From contig NZ_JRJG01000024.1 of NCBI RefSeq assembly GCF_000759435.1, positions 52,096 to 116,095 on the forward strand: a stretch of 64,000 nt of DNA. The letters run 5' to 3'. Position 1 is the first letter of the stretch, and each line of letters starts with the position of its first letter. The DNA comes from Hoeflea sp. BAL378 (GTDB lineage: Bacteria; Pseudomonadota; Alphaproteobacteria; Rhizobiales; Rhizobiaceae). Both the position numbers and the translations under genes were made by a program. Shown here piece by piece: positions 1 through 8,177 of this stretch. The notes under the pieces were generated by a model. That model saw only the letters and a program-made list of their open reading frames with translations, had not been told where the DNA came from and ran no database searches.

Positions 1-779
1 GCATGAACGCGACCGAGCGCGACAAGGCCGTCAACGAGGTGGCCGAGATCCTCCAGATCGCCGAGCATCTCAACCGCAAGCCTTCGGCGCTGTCGGGCGG
101 CGACATGCAGCGCGTGGCGATCGCGCGCGCGCTCGTGCGGCGGCCGCAGGCGCTGCTGATGGACGAACCGCTGGGCGTGCTCGACGCCAAGCTGCGCGAG
201 CAGATGCGCGCCGAGATCAAGCGACTGCACATCGCCCGCGGATCGACCTCGGTCTATGTCACGCACGACCAGATCGAGGCGATGAGCCTGGCCGACCGCA
301 TCGTCATCCTGCATGACGGCGTCTTGCAGCAGGTGGGCGCGCCCGACGAGGTCTACCTGCACCCGACCAATCTGTTCGTGGCCAGGTTCGTGGGCTCGCC
401 GGTGATGAACGTCAACGGCGTGCGCATCGAGGGAAACACCGTGCGGCTCGCCGGGGCTGACGCCAGCTTCAGCTTTCCCGACGACGTTTTGGCCAGTGTG
501 CGGGGCACACCGGCCGACCTGGCATTGGGCGCTCGCCCGGAAGCGGTGCTGCTCGAGCACCAACCGACCGAAGGCTATCTCGACGTGGAAACAACCAATA
601 TCGAACCCCTGGGCAGCCATGACATCGTCGATGTCCGTCTCGGCGACACGGTGCTGCGCGCACGCACGGCGAGCGGCTTCGTCAGTGGCGAAGGTCAGCG
701 GGTCTGGGCGCGGCTGGATCCGGCGCAGACGCATTTCTTCGACACGGCCACCGGCCTCAACCTGCGGGGAGCCAACTGA
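1..779 (+). CDS. Sugar ABC transporter ATP-binding protein, 5' end outside window
   Basis: This is the C-terminal part of a MalK/UgpC-type ATPase, which powers a CUT1 carbohydrate importer at the inner membrane. The frame is open from the first base. The ATG at 3 is internal, because Walker A and the Q-loop are missing and the family is about 350-370 aa long against 258 aa here. Visible from that ATG are the signature LSGGD (about 30-34, usual LSGGQ), Walker B LLMDEP (about 51-56), D-loop LGVLDAK, the switch histidine in YVTHDQ and a C-terminal TOBE-like region. The stop overlaps the next ATPase start by one base (TGATG), so the two are co-translated. The permeases and binding protein must lie upstream of the window. 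The substrate is unknown. Confidence 0.9.
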   Translation, partial: MNATERDKAVNEVAEILQIAEHLNRKPSALSGGDMQRVAIARALVRRPQALLMDEPLGVLDAKLREQMRAEIKRLHIARGSTSVYVTHDQIEAMSLADRIVILHDGVLQQVGAPDEVYLHPTNLFVARFVGSPVMNVNGVRIEGNTVRLAGADASFSFPDDVLASVRGTPADLALGARPEAVLLEHQPTEGYLDVETTNIEPLGSHDIVDVRLGDTVLRARTASGFVSGEGQRVWARLDPAQTHFFDTATGLNLRGAN

Positions 780-1849
780 TGGCCGATATCGCATTTCAGG
801 GCGTGACCAAGAAGTTCGGCCCCAACACCGCGCTGCGCGACCTGGACCTCGACATCAAGGACGGCGAGTTCTTCGTTCTGCTTGGACAGACCGGAGCCGG
901 CAAGACCACCACTTTGAGGGTGATCGCCGGGCTGGAGAAGCCCAATTCGGGCAAGGTCATCATCGACGGCCAGGACGCCACCGGCTGGAACGCCGCCGAG
1001 CGCGACGTGGCGCTGGTGCTGCAGCAATACTCGCTCTATCCGCGGCTCACGGTGCGCGGCAATCTCGAGTTCCCGCTCAAGTCCCGCACCCACAACCTGA
1101 CCGCCGCCGAGATCAAGGACCGGGTCGACCGCGTCGCCGAGACGCTGCAGATCACCCGCCTGCTCGATCGCAAGGTGGAACGGCTGTCGGGCGGCGAGAT
1201 GCAGCGCGTCTCGATCGGCCGGGCGATCGTGCGCAAGCCGCGCGTGTTCCTGATGGACGAGCCCCTGTCGGCGCTCGACGCCAACCTGCGCGATGTGCTG
1301 CGGGTCGAGCTGAAAAAGCTGCACCATGAACTGGGCGCGACCTTTGTCTTCGTGACCCATGACCAGGTCGAGGCCATGTCGATGGGCGACAAGATCGGCG
1401 TGCTCAACAAGGGCCGGCTGATCCAGGTCGGCACGCCGTCGGAGATTTACGCCAAGCCGATCAACGCCTTCGTCGCCCGCTCCGTGGGCACGCCACCGAT
1501 GAACCTCATGGACGGCGTCCTGGACGGCGACAACGCGATTCTCGACGCCGGCAGGTTCAGCCTTCCGATCGCACGACGGCATGGGGCAAACGGAGACCGG
1601 ATGAAATTCGGCATCAGGCCGGAGGATGTGATCCTCGACGATGCCGGCCCGGCCTCTGCGCGGATCTTCGACATCGAGAACCACGGCGTCATCAAGATCC
1701 TGACGCTCGACATCGACGGCACCCACCTGCACGCGACCGTTTCCGCGCAGACCAAAGTCCATATCGACGAAGCCGTCCGGTTCGGCTGGAAGCCGGAAAA
1801 GGTTCTGTCGTTCGATCCCTCGAGCGAGCGCAATCTGGATCTGGGTTGA
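779..1849 (+). CDS. Sugar ABC transporter ATP-binding protein (CUT1 family)
   Basis: This 356-aa MalK/UgpC-type ATPase is full length. Walker A is GQTGAGKTT (about 36-44), less usual than GPSGCGKST. The Q-loop is LQQYS (about 81-85), the signature LSGGE (136-140), Walker B VFLMDE (156-161), D-loop LSALDAN and the H-loop FVTHDQ. A TOBE domain should form the C-terminal third. It starts one base inside the stop of another, non-identical ATPase. Tandem ATPases of this kind suggest a heterodimeric motor, as in the rhizobial glycerol transporter GlpST; that parallel is inference. It is the last gene of its operon and converges with the minus-strand gene ending at 2003. Confidence 0.93.
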   Translation: MADIAFQGVTKKFGPNTALRDLDLDIKDGEFFVLLGQTGAGKTTTLRVIAGLEKPNSGKVIIDGQDATGWNAAERDVALVLQQYSLYPRLTVRGNLEFPLKSRTHNLTAAEIKDRVDRVAETLQITRLLDRKVERLSGGEMQRVSIGRAIVRKPRVFLMDEPLSALDANLRDVLRVELKKLHHELGATFVFVTHDQVEAMSMGDKIGVLNKGRLIQVGTPSEIYAKPINAFVARSVGTPPMNLMDGVLDGDNAILDAGRFSLPIARRHGANGDRMKFGIRPEDVILDDAGPASARIFDIENHGVIKILTLDIDGTHLHATVSAQTKVHIDEAVRFGWKPEKVLSFDPSSERNLDLG

Positions 1850-2002
1850 CGGCTGGCGGCCGAGGCGTGTCTCCGCACTCTCCCGGGGGCAGAGCGGTTC
1901 GTCTGGATCGAGGGATCCAGGCGGGCCGTTCTTGCCATGGACGGACGCGCCAGGTGTCGCCGGACGCAGGCATGTGCCGCCCCTGGATGCTTGAGCCGGC
2001 GC

Positions 2003-2983
2003 TCAGTCGGAGCCAAACCGTGCCTGGTAGGCGCCCCATGAGTCCGGGTTGCAGAAATTCAGCGGCTTCTCGCCGGCCAGGATCCGTCTGGTTTCCATCA
2101 CCACGCCCTGCCCCATCCGCAGCATGCTTTCCTCGGTGATGCCTGCCATGTGCGGCGTCAGGATCACATTGCGCAGCGACAGGAAAGGGTGATCCGCCGG
2201 CAGCGGCTGCCGGTCGAACACATCGAGCACCGCGCCGGCGATGGCCCGGCTGCGGAGCGCCGAAACCAGCGCCGCCTCGTCCACCACCGGGCCGCGCGCG
2301 ACATTGACGAGAATGGCGCCCGGCTGTATCAGCGCCAGTTCCCCGGCGCCGATCATGCCGCGGGTCCTGTCATTGAGCGGACAGCAGAGCACCACGACAT
2401 CGCTGCGCGCGAGCATGCGCTGGAGGTCGCTGGCTTCCGCGCCGTGCGGCAAGGCATCCGGCCTGGCCGTGACCGCCAGCACCTTCATTCCAAAGCCGTG
2501 ATGCGCCATCCGGAACAGGGCGGTGCCAACATTGCCCATGCCGACGATGCCGAGCGTCCGGCCGCTCAGTTCCCGGCCATGGTCGGAATGCGCCCGCGCG
2601 GCAGCCCACCCGGCCGACCTCAGGTCGGAGCTGACCTCGGGATATTTGCGCAGCAGCGCCAGCGACGACCAGATGCAGTGCTCCGCCACCGTTACCGCGT
2701 TCACCCCCGGCACGTTCGCCACCAGCACGCCGGCCTCGGTGGCGGCATCGAGCGGGATCATGTCGAGCCCGGCGCCATGCCGGACGGCCGCCCGGAGGCC
2801 TTTCTCGCGCCGGAAGATCTCCGCCGGGATCGGCGCGCGCACCACGATGATCGATGCGCCCGCGCTCTCCTTGACGATGGCCGCCGGAGAGGGTTCCGTG
2901 GCGGTCACCAGCGACCCGAGGGTGGAGAGTTCAGCCGTCACATCCGGGTGCAGCGGATGGGTGGAGAAGATCATAGGAGACAT
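2003..2983 (-). CDS. D-2-hydroxyacid dehydrogenase family protein
   Basis: NAD(P)-dependent dehydrogenase of the 2-hydroxyacid (SerA/GhrA/hydroxypyruvate reductase) family, which interconverts 2-oxoacids and D-2-hydroxyacids. The nucleotide motif GIVGMGNVG lies at about 145-153, the catalytic Arg in NVARGPVVDE at about 230 and the catalytic His in LTPHMAG at about 278. The usual catalytic Glu of the DVFxxEP motif reads Gln (DVFDRQP, about 259). I chose the ATG at 2983 (326 aa). A TTG at 3010 in frame would leave only 2 bp to the GntR gene stop. It is the last gene of the GntR, enolase-type and epimerase series on this strand, so the substrate is probably a sugar-acid product of those enzymes. 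Confidence 0.88.
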   Translation of the reverse strand: MSPMIFSTHPLHPDVTAELSTLGSLVTATEPSPAAIVKESAGASIIVVRAPIPAEIFRREKGLRAAVRHGAGLDMIPLDAATEAGVLVANVPGVNAVTVAEHCIWSSLALLRKYPEVSSDLRSAGWAAARAHSDHGRELSGRTLGIVGMGNVGTALFRMAHHGFGMKVLAVTARPDALPHGAEASDLQRMLARSDVVVLCCPLNDRTRGMIGAGELALIQPGAILVNVARGPVVDEAALVSALRSRAIAGAVLDVFDRQPLPADHPFLSLRNVILTPHMAGITEESMLRMGQGVVMETRRILAGEKPLNFCNPDSWGAYQARFGSD

Positions 2984-3012
2984 CGGATCCCGCCGGGATG
3001 TGAGTGACAAGG

Positions 3013-3744
3013 TCAGGCATGCGCCGGCGGCAGGTGGTCCGGCTGCGCGGCCTTTTCCCCATTGGAATCGAGGATCTCGGTCCAGTAGCTCTGCGCGCGG
3101 CCCAGATGGGTGTTCATCAGCGCCTGGGCCAGGATGCTGTCGCGCCGGTACAGGGCATCGAAGATCTGCATGTGCTCGTTGTGCGACTTGATGTTGCGCT
3201 CGGCCTTGCCGAAATAGATCGGCAGGCGCTGTTCGCTGGCCGCGTAGAAGCTCGAACAGATCTTGTAGAACATCTCGTTCTGCGTGGCGCGGACGATCTC
3301 GAGATGAAACTCCCCGTCGAGCCGGTGCAGGCCGAGGCCGTCGGCGATCTGCTTTTCCGAGCGCGCGAGAATGTCGCGCAGCCGGTCGAGATTTTCCTCG
3401 GTCGCGCGCTGCGCCGCCAGTTCCGCGGCTTTGATTTCGTGGATCTTGCGCAACTCCACCGCTTCGAAGATCTGGCGCGGCAGCAGTTGCACGCCGGCGC
3501 GGGCCAGCAGCGCCATCGAGCTCAGCCCGGCCGAATCCATGGTCAGATAGATGCCCGATTTGGCGCGCCGCTCGATCAGTTGCAGCGCCTCGAGGATGGC
3601 GAGCGATTCCCGCACCTGGCCGCGGCTGACCGCGAAATGCTCGGCAAGTTCCCGCTCCGAGGGCGCCTTGTCTCCATTGGCGCTGGCTGTCTTGACGATG
3701 TAGGCCACAAGGCCGGGGAGGAATTCGCTTTCGGTGTTCTTCAT
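3013..3744 (-). CDS. GntR family transcriptional regulator (FadR/FCD subfamily)
   Basis: A 243-aa regulator with an N-terminal winged helix-turn-helix (APSERELAEHFAVSRGQVRESL, about 27-48) and an all-helical FCD effector domain. FCD metal-ligand positions are visible as LDGEFH, EHMQIFDAL and NTHLGRA. FCD-GntR proteins usually repress a neighbouring catabolic operon and release DNA on binding a sugar acid or other carboxylate. Its ATG overlaps the stop of the enolase-superfamily gene by four bases (ATGA), so it is co-translated with its likely targets. Two TGGTnnnACCA sites at 5915 and 6053 fit the FadR-subfamily consensus and are its probable operators. Confidence 0.92.
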   Translation of the reverse strand: MKNTESEFLPGLVAYIVKTASANGDKAPSERELAEHFAVSRGQVRESLAILEALQLIERRAKSGIYLTMDSAGLSSMALLARAGVQLLPRQIFEAVELRKIHEIKAAELAAQRATEENLDRLRDILARSEKQIADGLGLHRLDGEFHLEIVRATQNEMFYKICSSFYAASEQRLPIYFGKAERNIKSHNEHMQIFDALYRRDSILAQALMNTHLGRAQSYWTEILDSNGEKAAQPDHLPPAHA

Positions 3745-4910
3745 GTGTCTCTGGCGTATTTCTGCAGAACGGCTTCTTTCATCGTGAAGCCGAGTCCCGG
3801 CTTTTCGGGAAACTCGATCATCCCGTCCCGCGCTTGGACGGTTTCTTCAACGATATCATGTATCATCGGATTGGCGCCAAGGGAAAACTCGACGGTGAAA
3901 CTCGCCGGCGACGCCGCGCAGACATGCAGCCCCGCAAAGAAACAGGGCGCGCCCGCCCAAAGATGCGGCGCCAGCCGCAGGTTGAACGCCGAGGCGAGAG
4001 TGCCGATGCGCATGGCTTCGGTAATGCCGCCGCAGAAGGCCGGATCGGGCTGGAAGATGTCGGCCGCGCGCAGGACGGCGAGATCGCGGAAGGCGTAGCG
4101 GGTGGCCTCGCTTTCGCCGGTCGCCACCGGAACCGACATCGCGGCGCGGACTTCGGCGATGCCCGCCTTGTCGTCGGCGATGATCGGCTCCTCGAACCAG
4201 GCCAGGTCGCAATCCGCGGCGAGATGGGCGAAGCGCTTGGCCTCGGCGACCGTGTAGGTGCCGTGCGCGTCCACGGCCAATTCGATGTCCGGGCCGAGCG
4301 CCTGGCGCGCGGCCTTGACCCGCGTGGCGGAGACATGCGGGGATCCGTCCATCGCGCCGACCCGCATCTTGACCGCGCGGAACCCGGCGGTGTCGATATA
4401 GGACTGCAACTGCTCGCCGATCTTCTCCGCGCCGGCCCATCCGCCCGAGGCGTAAGCCTGCATCCGCTCGGCCTTGCGCCCTCCGAGCAGTTTCCACACC
4501 GGCTTGCCGTCGGCCTTGCCGAGAATGTCCCACAGCGCGATGTCGATGGCGCTGATGGCGGCGACCGTCAGGCCGCGGCGCGCCATTTCCGGCATGGCGT
4601 GGCCCGCCATCGCCGCCTTTTGCGAGCGCACGCCGTTGTAGAGATCCTCCCAGATGAAGGCGATGTCCGCCGGGTCGCGCCCGATGATGCGCGGCCCGAA
4701 ATCCTCATTCAGGAGCCGGACAAGTGTCGCGTAGTTTCCGGCGCTGCCGGCGGCATTCTTGCCCTCTCCCCAGCCGACGACGCCGTCATCGGTCTCGATG
4801 CGCAGGATCGCCGAGTCGAAGGTCCGCAAGGTCCCGAAGTCGCTCGTATGCTGCCGCGCGAGTTCGATCGGGATCTGGATCCACCGCGCATGGACGGATT
4901 TGACTTTCAT
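3741..4910 (-). CDS. Mandelate racemase/muconate lactonizing enzyme (enolase superfamily)
   Basis: A 389-aa enolase-superfamily enzyme with the N-terminal capping domain and a C-terminal barrel. The active-site residues read K181-x-R183 (VKMRVG) in place of the commoner KxK, then Asp214 (AVDAHG), Glu240/241 (WFEEP), Glu266 (TGESEA) and His316 (APHLW); numbering is by eye. These members abstract a proton alpha to a carboxylate and are mostly acid-sugar dehydratases or racemases. The context of epimerases, a hydroxyacid dehydrogenase and an FCD-GntR regulator supports a sugar-acid dehydratase. The exact substrate cannot be read from sequence. The stop overlaps the GntR start by four bases. Confidence 0.9.
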   Translation of the reverse strand: MKVKSVHARWIQIPIELARQHTSDFGTLRTFDSAILRIETDDGVVGWGEGKNAAGSAGNYATLVRLLNEDFGPRIIGRDPADIAFIWEDLYNGVRSQKAAMAGHAMPEMARRGLTVAAISAIDIALWDILGKADGKPVWKLLGGRKAERMQAYASGGWAGAEKIGEQLQSYIDTAGFRAVKMRVGAMDGSPHVSATRVKAARQALGPDIELAVDAHGTYTVAEAKRFAHLAADCDLAWFEEPIIADDKAGIAEVRAAMSVPVATGESEATRYAFRDLAVLRAADIFQPDPAFCGGITEAMRIGTLASAFNLRLAPHLWAGAPCFFAGLHVCAASPASFTVEFSLGANPMIHDIVEETVQARDGMIEFPEKPGLGFTMKEAVLQKYARDT

Positions 4911-4932
4911 GACAGGACCCTCGCACCCCGGC

Positions 4933-4947
4933 GGCGGATCATCCGCC
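4933..4947. repeat. Small inverted repeat between epimerase and enolase genes
   Basis: The sequence GGCGGATCATCCGCC is a perfect dyad around one base and could fold into a 5-bp stem with loop ATCAT. It lies in the 58-bp gap between two genes of the minus-strand operon. No T-run follows, so it is not a clear terminator. Confidence 0.3.
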
Positions 4948-4968
4948 CCGGTGGACCGCCTCCACGGA

Positions 4969-5856
4969 TTACTTGATCAACGGCAGCAGCGTTTCCGCCG
5001 TAATGCGCATCTGGTCCGAATAGAATTTCTCGGTCAGCAGGCTTGAGCCATGGTCCTGGATGAACTTGAGCTGCTCCGGCGAGATGTCCACCGGCTCGCG
5101 CTCCACCATGTCGGGATAGATCGCGGCGGGGGTACGGTCCACCGGCGCGACGAACTCGTTGGTGAGCGCGCCGTCATAGCCGATCTCCTTGAGCGTTGCC
5201 ACGATCCTGGGCCAGTCGAGATGGCCGAGACCGGCGGCAAAGCGGTTGTTGTCGGCGACGTGGAAATCATAGAGCCGCTTACCCGCCAGCCGGATGGCGT
5301 CGTAGATGTTGGATTCCTCCATGTTGAGATGGTAGGCGTCCAGACACACGCCGCAATCGGGATGCACCGCATCGGCCAGCGCAAGCGCCTGTGCGCAGCG
5401 GTTGAAGATGTAGGTTTCGAACCGGTTGAGCGGCTCGATGGCGATCTTCACGCCGACCTTCTGGGAATGGGCGAAGCACTCCTTGGTGGCCTCGACCAGC
5501 CAGCCCCATTCCTCGTCCTCGGTCGCGTCGGGCTGCACCTTGCCCACGGTCGCCGGCACCAGCGTGATGATCTCGCCTTCGAGCTCGCTCACCATGGTCA
5601 GCACGCTCTTGACGTAGTCGACCGTGCGGGCGCGCTGGCCCTCGTCCTTGGCCGCAAGGTTGCGCTCGCCCAGCGTCAGCGTCACCGCGCCCCAGCAGCG
5701 GATGCCGTGCTCCTTGAGAAGCGCCCTGGTCTCCTTGGTGTCGTACTGGGTCGGTTCCCCGGAAATCTCGATGCTTTCATAGCCGAATTTCTTGATCCGC
5801 CGCAGCGTGACCTCCAGCGGCTCCGCCCGCATCCAGTTGTGTGTCGACAGATGCAT
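4969..5856 (-). CDS. Sugar phosphate isomerase/epimerase (xylose isomerase-like TIM barrel)
   Basis: A 295-aa TIM-barrel protein of the AP endonuclease 2/xylose-isomerase-like family. Candidate metal ligands are Glu141 (IAIEPLNRFE), Asp173 (LDAYHLN), His199 (FHVADNN) and Glu234 (LTNEFV), the pattern of keto-sugar 3-epimerases. I start it at the ATG at 5856, preceded by a strong AGGGAGGA ribosome site. The frame can be opened to 5994, but that runs into AT-rich promoter DNA holding a putative operator. It leads the minus-strand operon and is divergent from a second epimerase at 6100. The substrate is unassigned. Confidence 0.9.
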   Translation of the reverse strand: MHLSTHNWMRAEPLEVTLRRIKKFGYESIEISGEPTQYDTKETRALLKEHGIRCWGAVTLTLGERNLAAKDEGQRARTVDYVKSVLTMVSELEGEIITLVPATVGKVQPDATEDEEWGWLVEATKECFAHSQKVGVKIAIEPLNRFETYIFNRCAQALALADAVHPDCGVCLDAYHLNMEESNIYDAIRLAGKRLYDFHVADNNRFAAGLGHLDWPRIVATLKEIGYDGALTNEFVAPVDRTPAAIYPDMVEREPVDISPEQLKFIQDHGSSLLTEKFYSDQMRITAETLLPLIK

Positions 5857-5914
5857 CTCAGTCCTCCCTTGCAGCCGGACTCCTCCGCCCCGCCACCTAT
5901 AACAATTGTCATTC

Positions 5915-5925
5915 TGGTTAGACCA
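5915..5925. promoter_or_regulatory. Putative GntR (FadR-type) operator 1
   Basis: TGGTTAGACCA matches the FadR-subfamily pattern TNGTNNNACNA as a near-perfect dyad (TGGT-N3-ACCA). It lies 59 bp upstream of the minus-strand epimerase ATG, in the AT-rich divergent region between the two arms of the locus. It is probably bound by the GntR protein encoded at 3013-3744; that assignment is inference. Confidence 0.6.
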
Positions 5926-6052
5926 ATTAATCTCAATTTTGGATCTAATCAAGTCTGGGCTCGCTATTTCTTTGGGATTAACCCCCATATTCAAGCCATT
6001 TTGTCCCTTGCGCGACGAATGTAAAAATGGTGTCGTAGTGGCAGCGGAATTT

Positions 6053-6063
6053 TGGTATTACCA
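6053..6063. promoter_or_regulatory. Putative GntR (FadR-type) operator 2
   Basis: TGGTATTACCA has the same TGGT-N3-ACCA dyad as the site at 5915 and lies 37 bp upstream of the plus-strand epimerase ATG. Two copies of the half-sites, one in front of each divergent transcript, support coordinated repression of both arms by the neighbouring GntR protein. Confidence 0.6.
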
Positions 6064-6099
6064 GATCAGGCAGATCTGATCGCCAGCCACGGGGGCGCC

Positions 6100-6945
6100 A
6101 TGAAGATCGGAATGAACATGTTCTTGTGGACGACCCATGTCGGCTCCGGGCACCGGGCGCTGCTGGCCGAGCTGAAGGCCTGCGGATTTGACGGCGTCGA
6201 GATCCCGATCTTCGAGGGAGACGTCGGCCATTACAGGGAGCTTGCGGTCCTGCTCGACGACCTGGGGCTTGAGCGCACCGCGGTCACCGCCATGGGCGAT
6301 CCGTCGATGAACCTGATCGGCGACGCCGCGGCGCGCGCGAAGGGCGTCGACTACATGCGCGCCACCTTGGACAAGGCCCACGCGCTCGGCGCCGGACTGA
6401 TCTGCGGTCCGATGCATTCGACCCTGGGCCATTTCTCGGGCGTCGGGCCGACGGAGGAGGAGTTCGCCCATTCGGTCGCGTCGCAGCGCCTGATCGGCGA
6501 GCATGCCGCCGGGCTCGGCATCACCGTCGCGCTCGAGGCGCTGAACCGGTTCGAATGCTATCTGGTCAACACCATGGATGGGCTTGCGGCCCATCTGGCG
6601 GAGATCGGGCACCCGAACATCCGCGCGATGTACGACACGTTCCACGCCAATATCGAGGAAACGGACCCGATCGGCGCGCTCACCCGCAACGCCCGGCACG
6701 TCGCCCATATCCATATCTCCGAAAACGATCGCGGCGTGCCGGGGCGCGGCAACATCCCGTGGGCGGAGACCTATGCCGCCATCCGCGCCATCGGGTACGA
6801 TGGATGGCTGACCATCGAAAGCTTCGGGCGTGGGCTGCCCGATCTTGCCGCGGCCACCAAGGTCTGGAGGGACTTTGCCGAAAGCCCGGAGGCGGTGTAT
6901 CGAGAGGGCTACCGCCACATCAGCACTTCGCTGGACGGTCCATGA
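6100..6945 (+). CDS. Sugar phosphate isomerase/epimerase, D-tagatose/D-psicose 3-epimerase-like
   Basis: A 281-aa TIM-barrel epimerase. Active-site residues sit almost where they do in D-tagatose 3-epimerase: Glu146 (VALEALNRFE), Asp179 (MYDTFHAN), His205 (IHISENDRG) and Glu240 (TIESFGRG). The spacing of 33, 26 and 35 residues matches the 152/185/211/246 set of that family. This supports C3 epimerisation of a free ketose or a phosphorylated analogue. The ATG at 6100 (MKIGMNMFLW) is chosen because barrel strand 1 begins there; an in-frame start at 6052 would overlap the putative operator. It is the first gene of the plus-strand arm. Confidence 0.92.
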   Translation: MKIGMNMFLWTTHVGSGHRALLAELKACGFDGVEIPIFEGDVGHYRELAVLLDDLGLERTAVTAMGDPSMNLIGDAAARAKGVDYMRATLDKAHALGAGLICGPMHSTLGHFSGVGPTEEEFAHSVASQRLIGEHAAGLGITVALEALNRFECYLVNTMDGLAAHLAEIGHPNIRAMYDTFHANIEETDPIGALTRNARHVAHIHISENDRGVPGRGNIPWAETYAAIRAIGYDGWLTIESFGRGLPDLAAATKVWRDFAESPEAVYREGYRHISTSLDGP

Positions 6946-7108
6946 GGCGTCGGGCCCGGCCTTGGAAGGGGAAACACGATATCAGGCATGGCGCCGATGC
7001 ACCGTTTTCCGCTATCCACGACCGACACCGTCCCGCGCCCAAGCCGGGACAATCATGAGCATTGCGCCGCAAACGGCCGACCGAAATGACATATGGAGGA
7101 AACGATCA

Positions 7109-8164
7109 ATGAAAACCATCAAGGGGCCAGCGCTGTTCCTGGCGCAATTCGCAGGCGACGCCGCGCCATTCAACTCCTGGAAATCGATCACCAAATGGGC
7201 CGCCGATTGCGGCTACAAGGGCGTTCAGGTGCCGAGCTGGGATGGTCGTCTGATCGACCTTGCGAAAGCCGCCGCGTCGAAGGACTACTGCGATGACTTC
7301 AAGGGTGTCGCCGCGGAGAACGGCATCGAGGTGACCGAGCTGTCAACCCACCTGCAGGGCCAGTTGGTCGCCGTGCATCCCGCCTATGACGAAGCCTTCG
7401 ACGGATTTGCCGCTCCCGAAGTGCGCGGCAATCCCAAGGCGCGGCAGGAATGGGCGGTCGATCAGGTGCGCCTGGCGCTGAAGGCCTCGCAGCACATGGG
7501 CATCAACGCGATGGCGAGCTTCTCGGGAGCGCTGGCCTGGCCTTACATCTATCCGTGGCCGCAGCGGCCCGCGGGCCTTGTCGAGACCGCCTTCGACGAG
7601 CTCGCCAAGCGCTGGCGCCCGATCCTCGACTATGCCGACGCGTGCGGCGTCGATGTCTGCTACGAGATCCACCCGGGCGAGGACCTGCATGACGGCGTCA
7701 CCTTCGAGATGTTCCTCGAGCGCGTCGGCAATCATGCCCGCTGCAACATGCTCTACGATCCGTCGCACTACGTGCTGCAATGCCTCGACTACATCGACAA
7801 CATCGACATCTACAAGGACCGGATCAAGATGTTCCATGTCAAGGATGCCGAGTTCAACCCGACCGGCCGCCAGGGCGTCTATTCGGGCTACCAGCCCTGG
7901 GTCGACCGGGCCGGACGCTTCCGCTCGCTCGGCGACGGACAGGTGGATTTCGGCGCGATCTTCTCGAAGATGGCCGCCAATGATTTCTCCGGCTGGGCCG
8001 TGGTCGAATGGGAATGCTGCCTCAAGCATCCCGAGGACGGCGCGCGCGAGGGCGCGCAGTTCGTCTCCGACCACATCATCCGCGTGACCGAGCGCGCCTT
8101 CGACGATTTCGCCGACGGCGGCACCGATGACGCCGCCAACCGCCGCATGCTCGGCATTTCCTGA
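7109..8164 (+). CDS. Sugar phosphate isomerase/epimerase, long form
   Basis: A 351-aa TIM-barrel protein of the same superfamily as its neighbours but about 60 residues longer. Putative metal ligands are Glu186 (CYEIHPGED), Asp217 (LYDPSHY), His243 (MFHVKDAEF) and a Glu in VVEWECC near 300. The start is the ATG at 7109, behind TGGAGGAAACG. Homologues of this long type are commonly found beside Gfo/Idh/MocA dehydrogenases, as here (13 bp to the next gene), in inositol-like or keto-sugar pathways. It is the third epimerase of this locus. Its substrate is unknown. Confidence 0.9.
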   Translation: MKTIKGPALFLAQFAGDAAPFNSWKSITKWAADCGYKGVQVPSWDGRLIDLAKAAASKDYCDDFKGVAAENGIEVTELSTHLQGQLVAVHPAYDEAFDGFAAPEVRGNPKARQEWAVDQVRLALKASQHMGINAMASFSGALAWPYIYPWPQRPAGLVETAFDELAKRWRPILDYADACGVDVCYEIHPGEDLHDGVTFEMFLERVGNHARCNMLYDPSHYVLQCLDYIDNIDIYKDRIKMFHVKDAEFNPTGRQGVYSGYQPWVDRAGRFRSLGDGQVDFGAIFSKMAANDFSGWAVVEWECCLKHPEDGAREGAQFVSDHIIRVTERAFDDFADGGTDDAANRRMLGIS

Positions 8165-8177
8165 GCGGGAGGAGACA

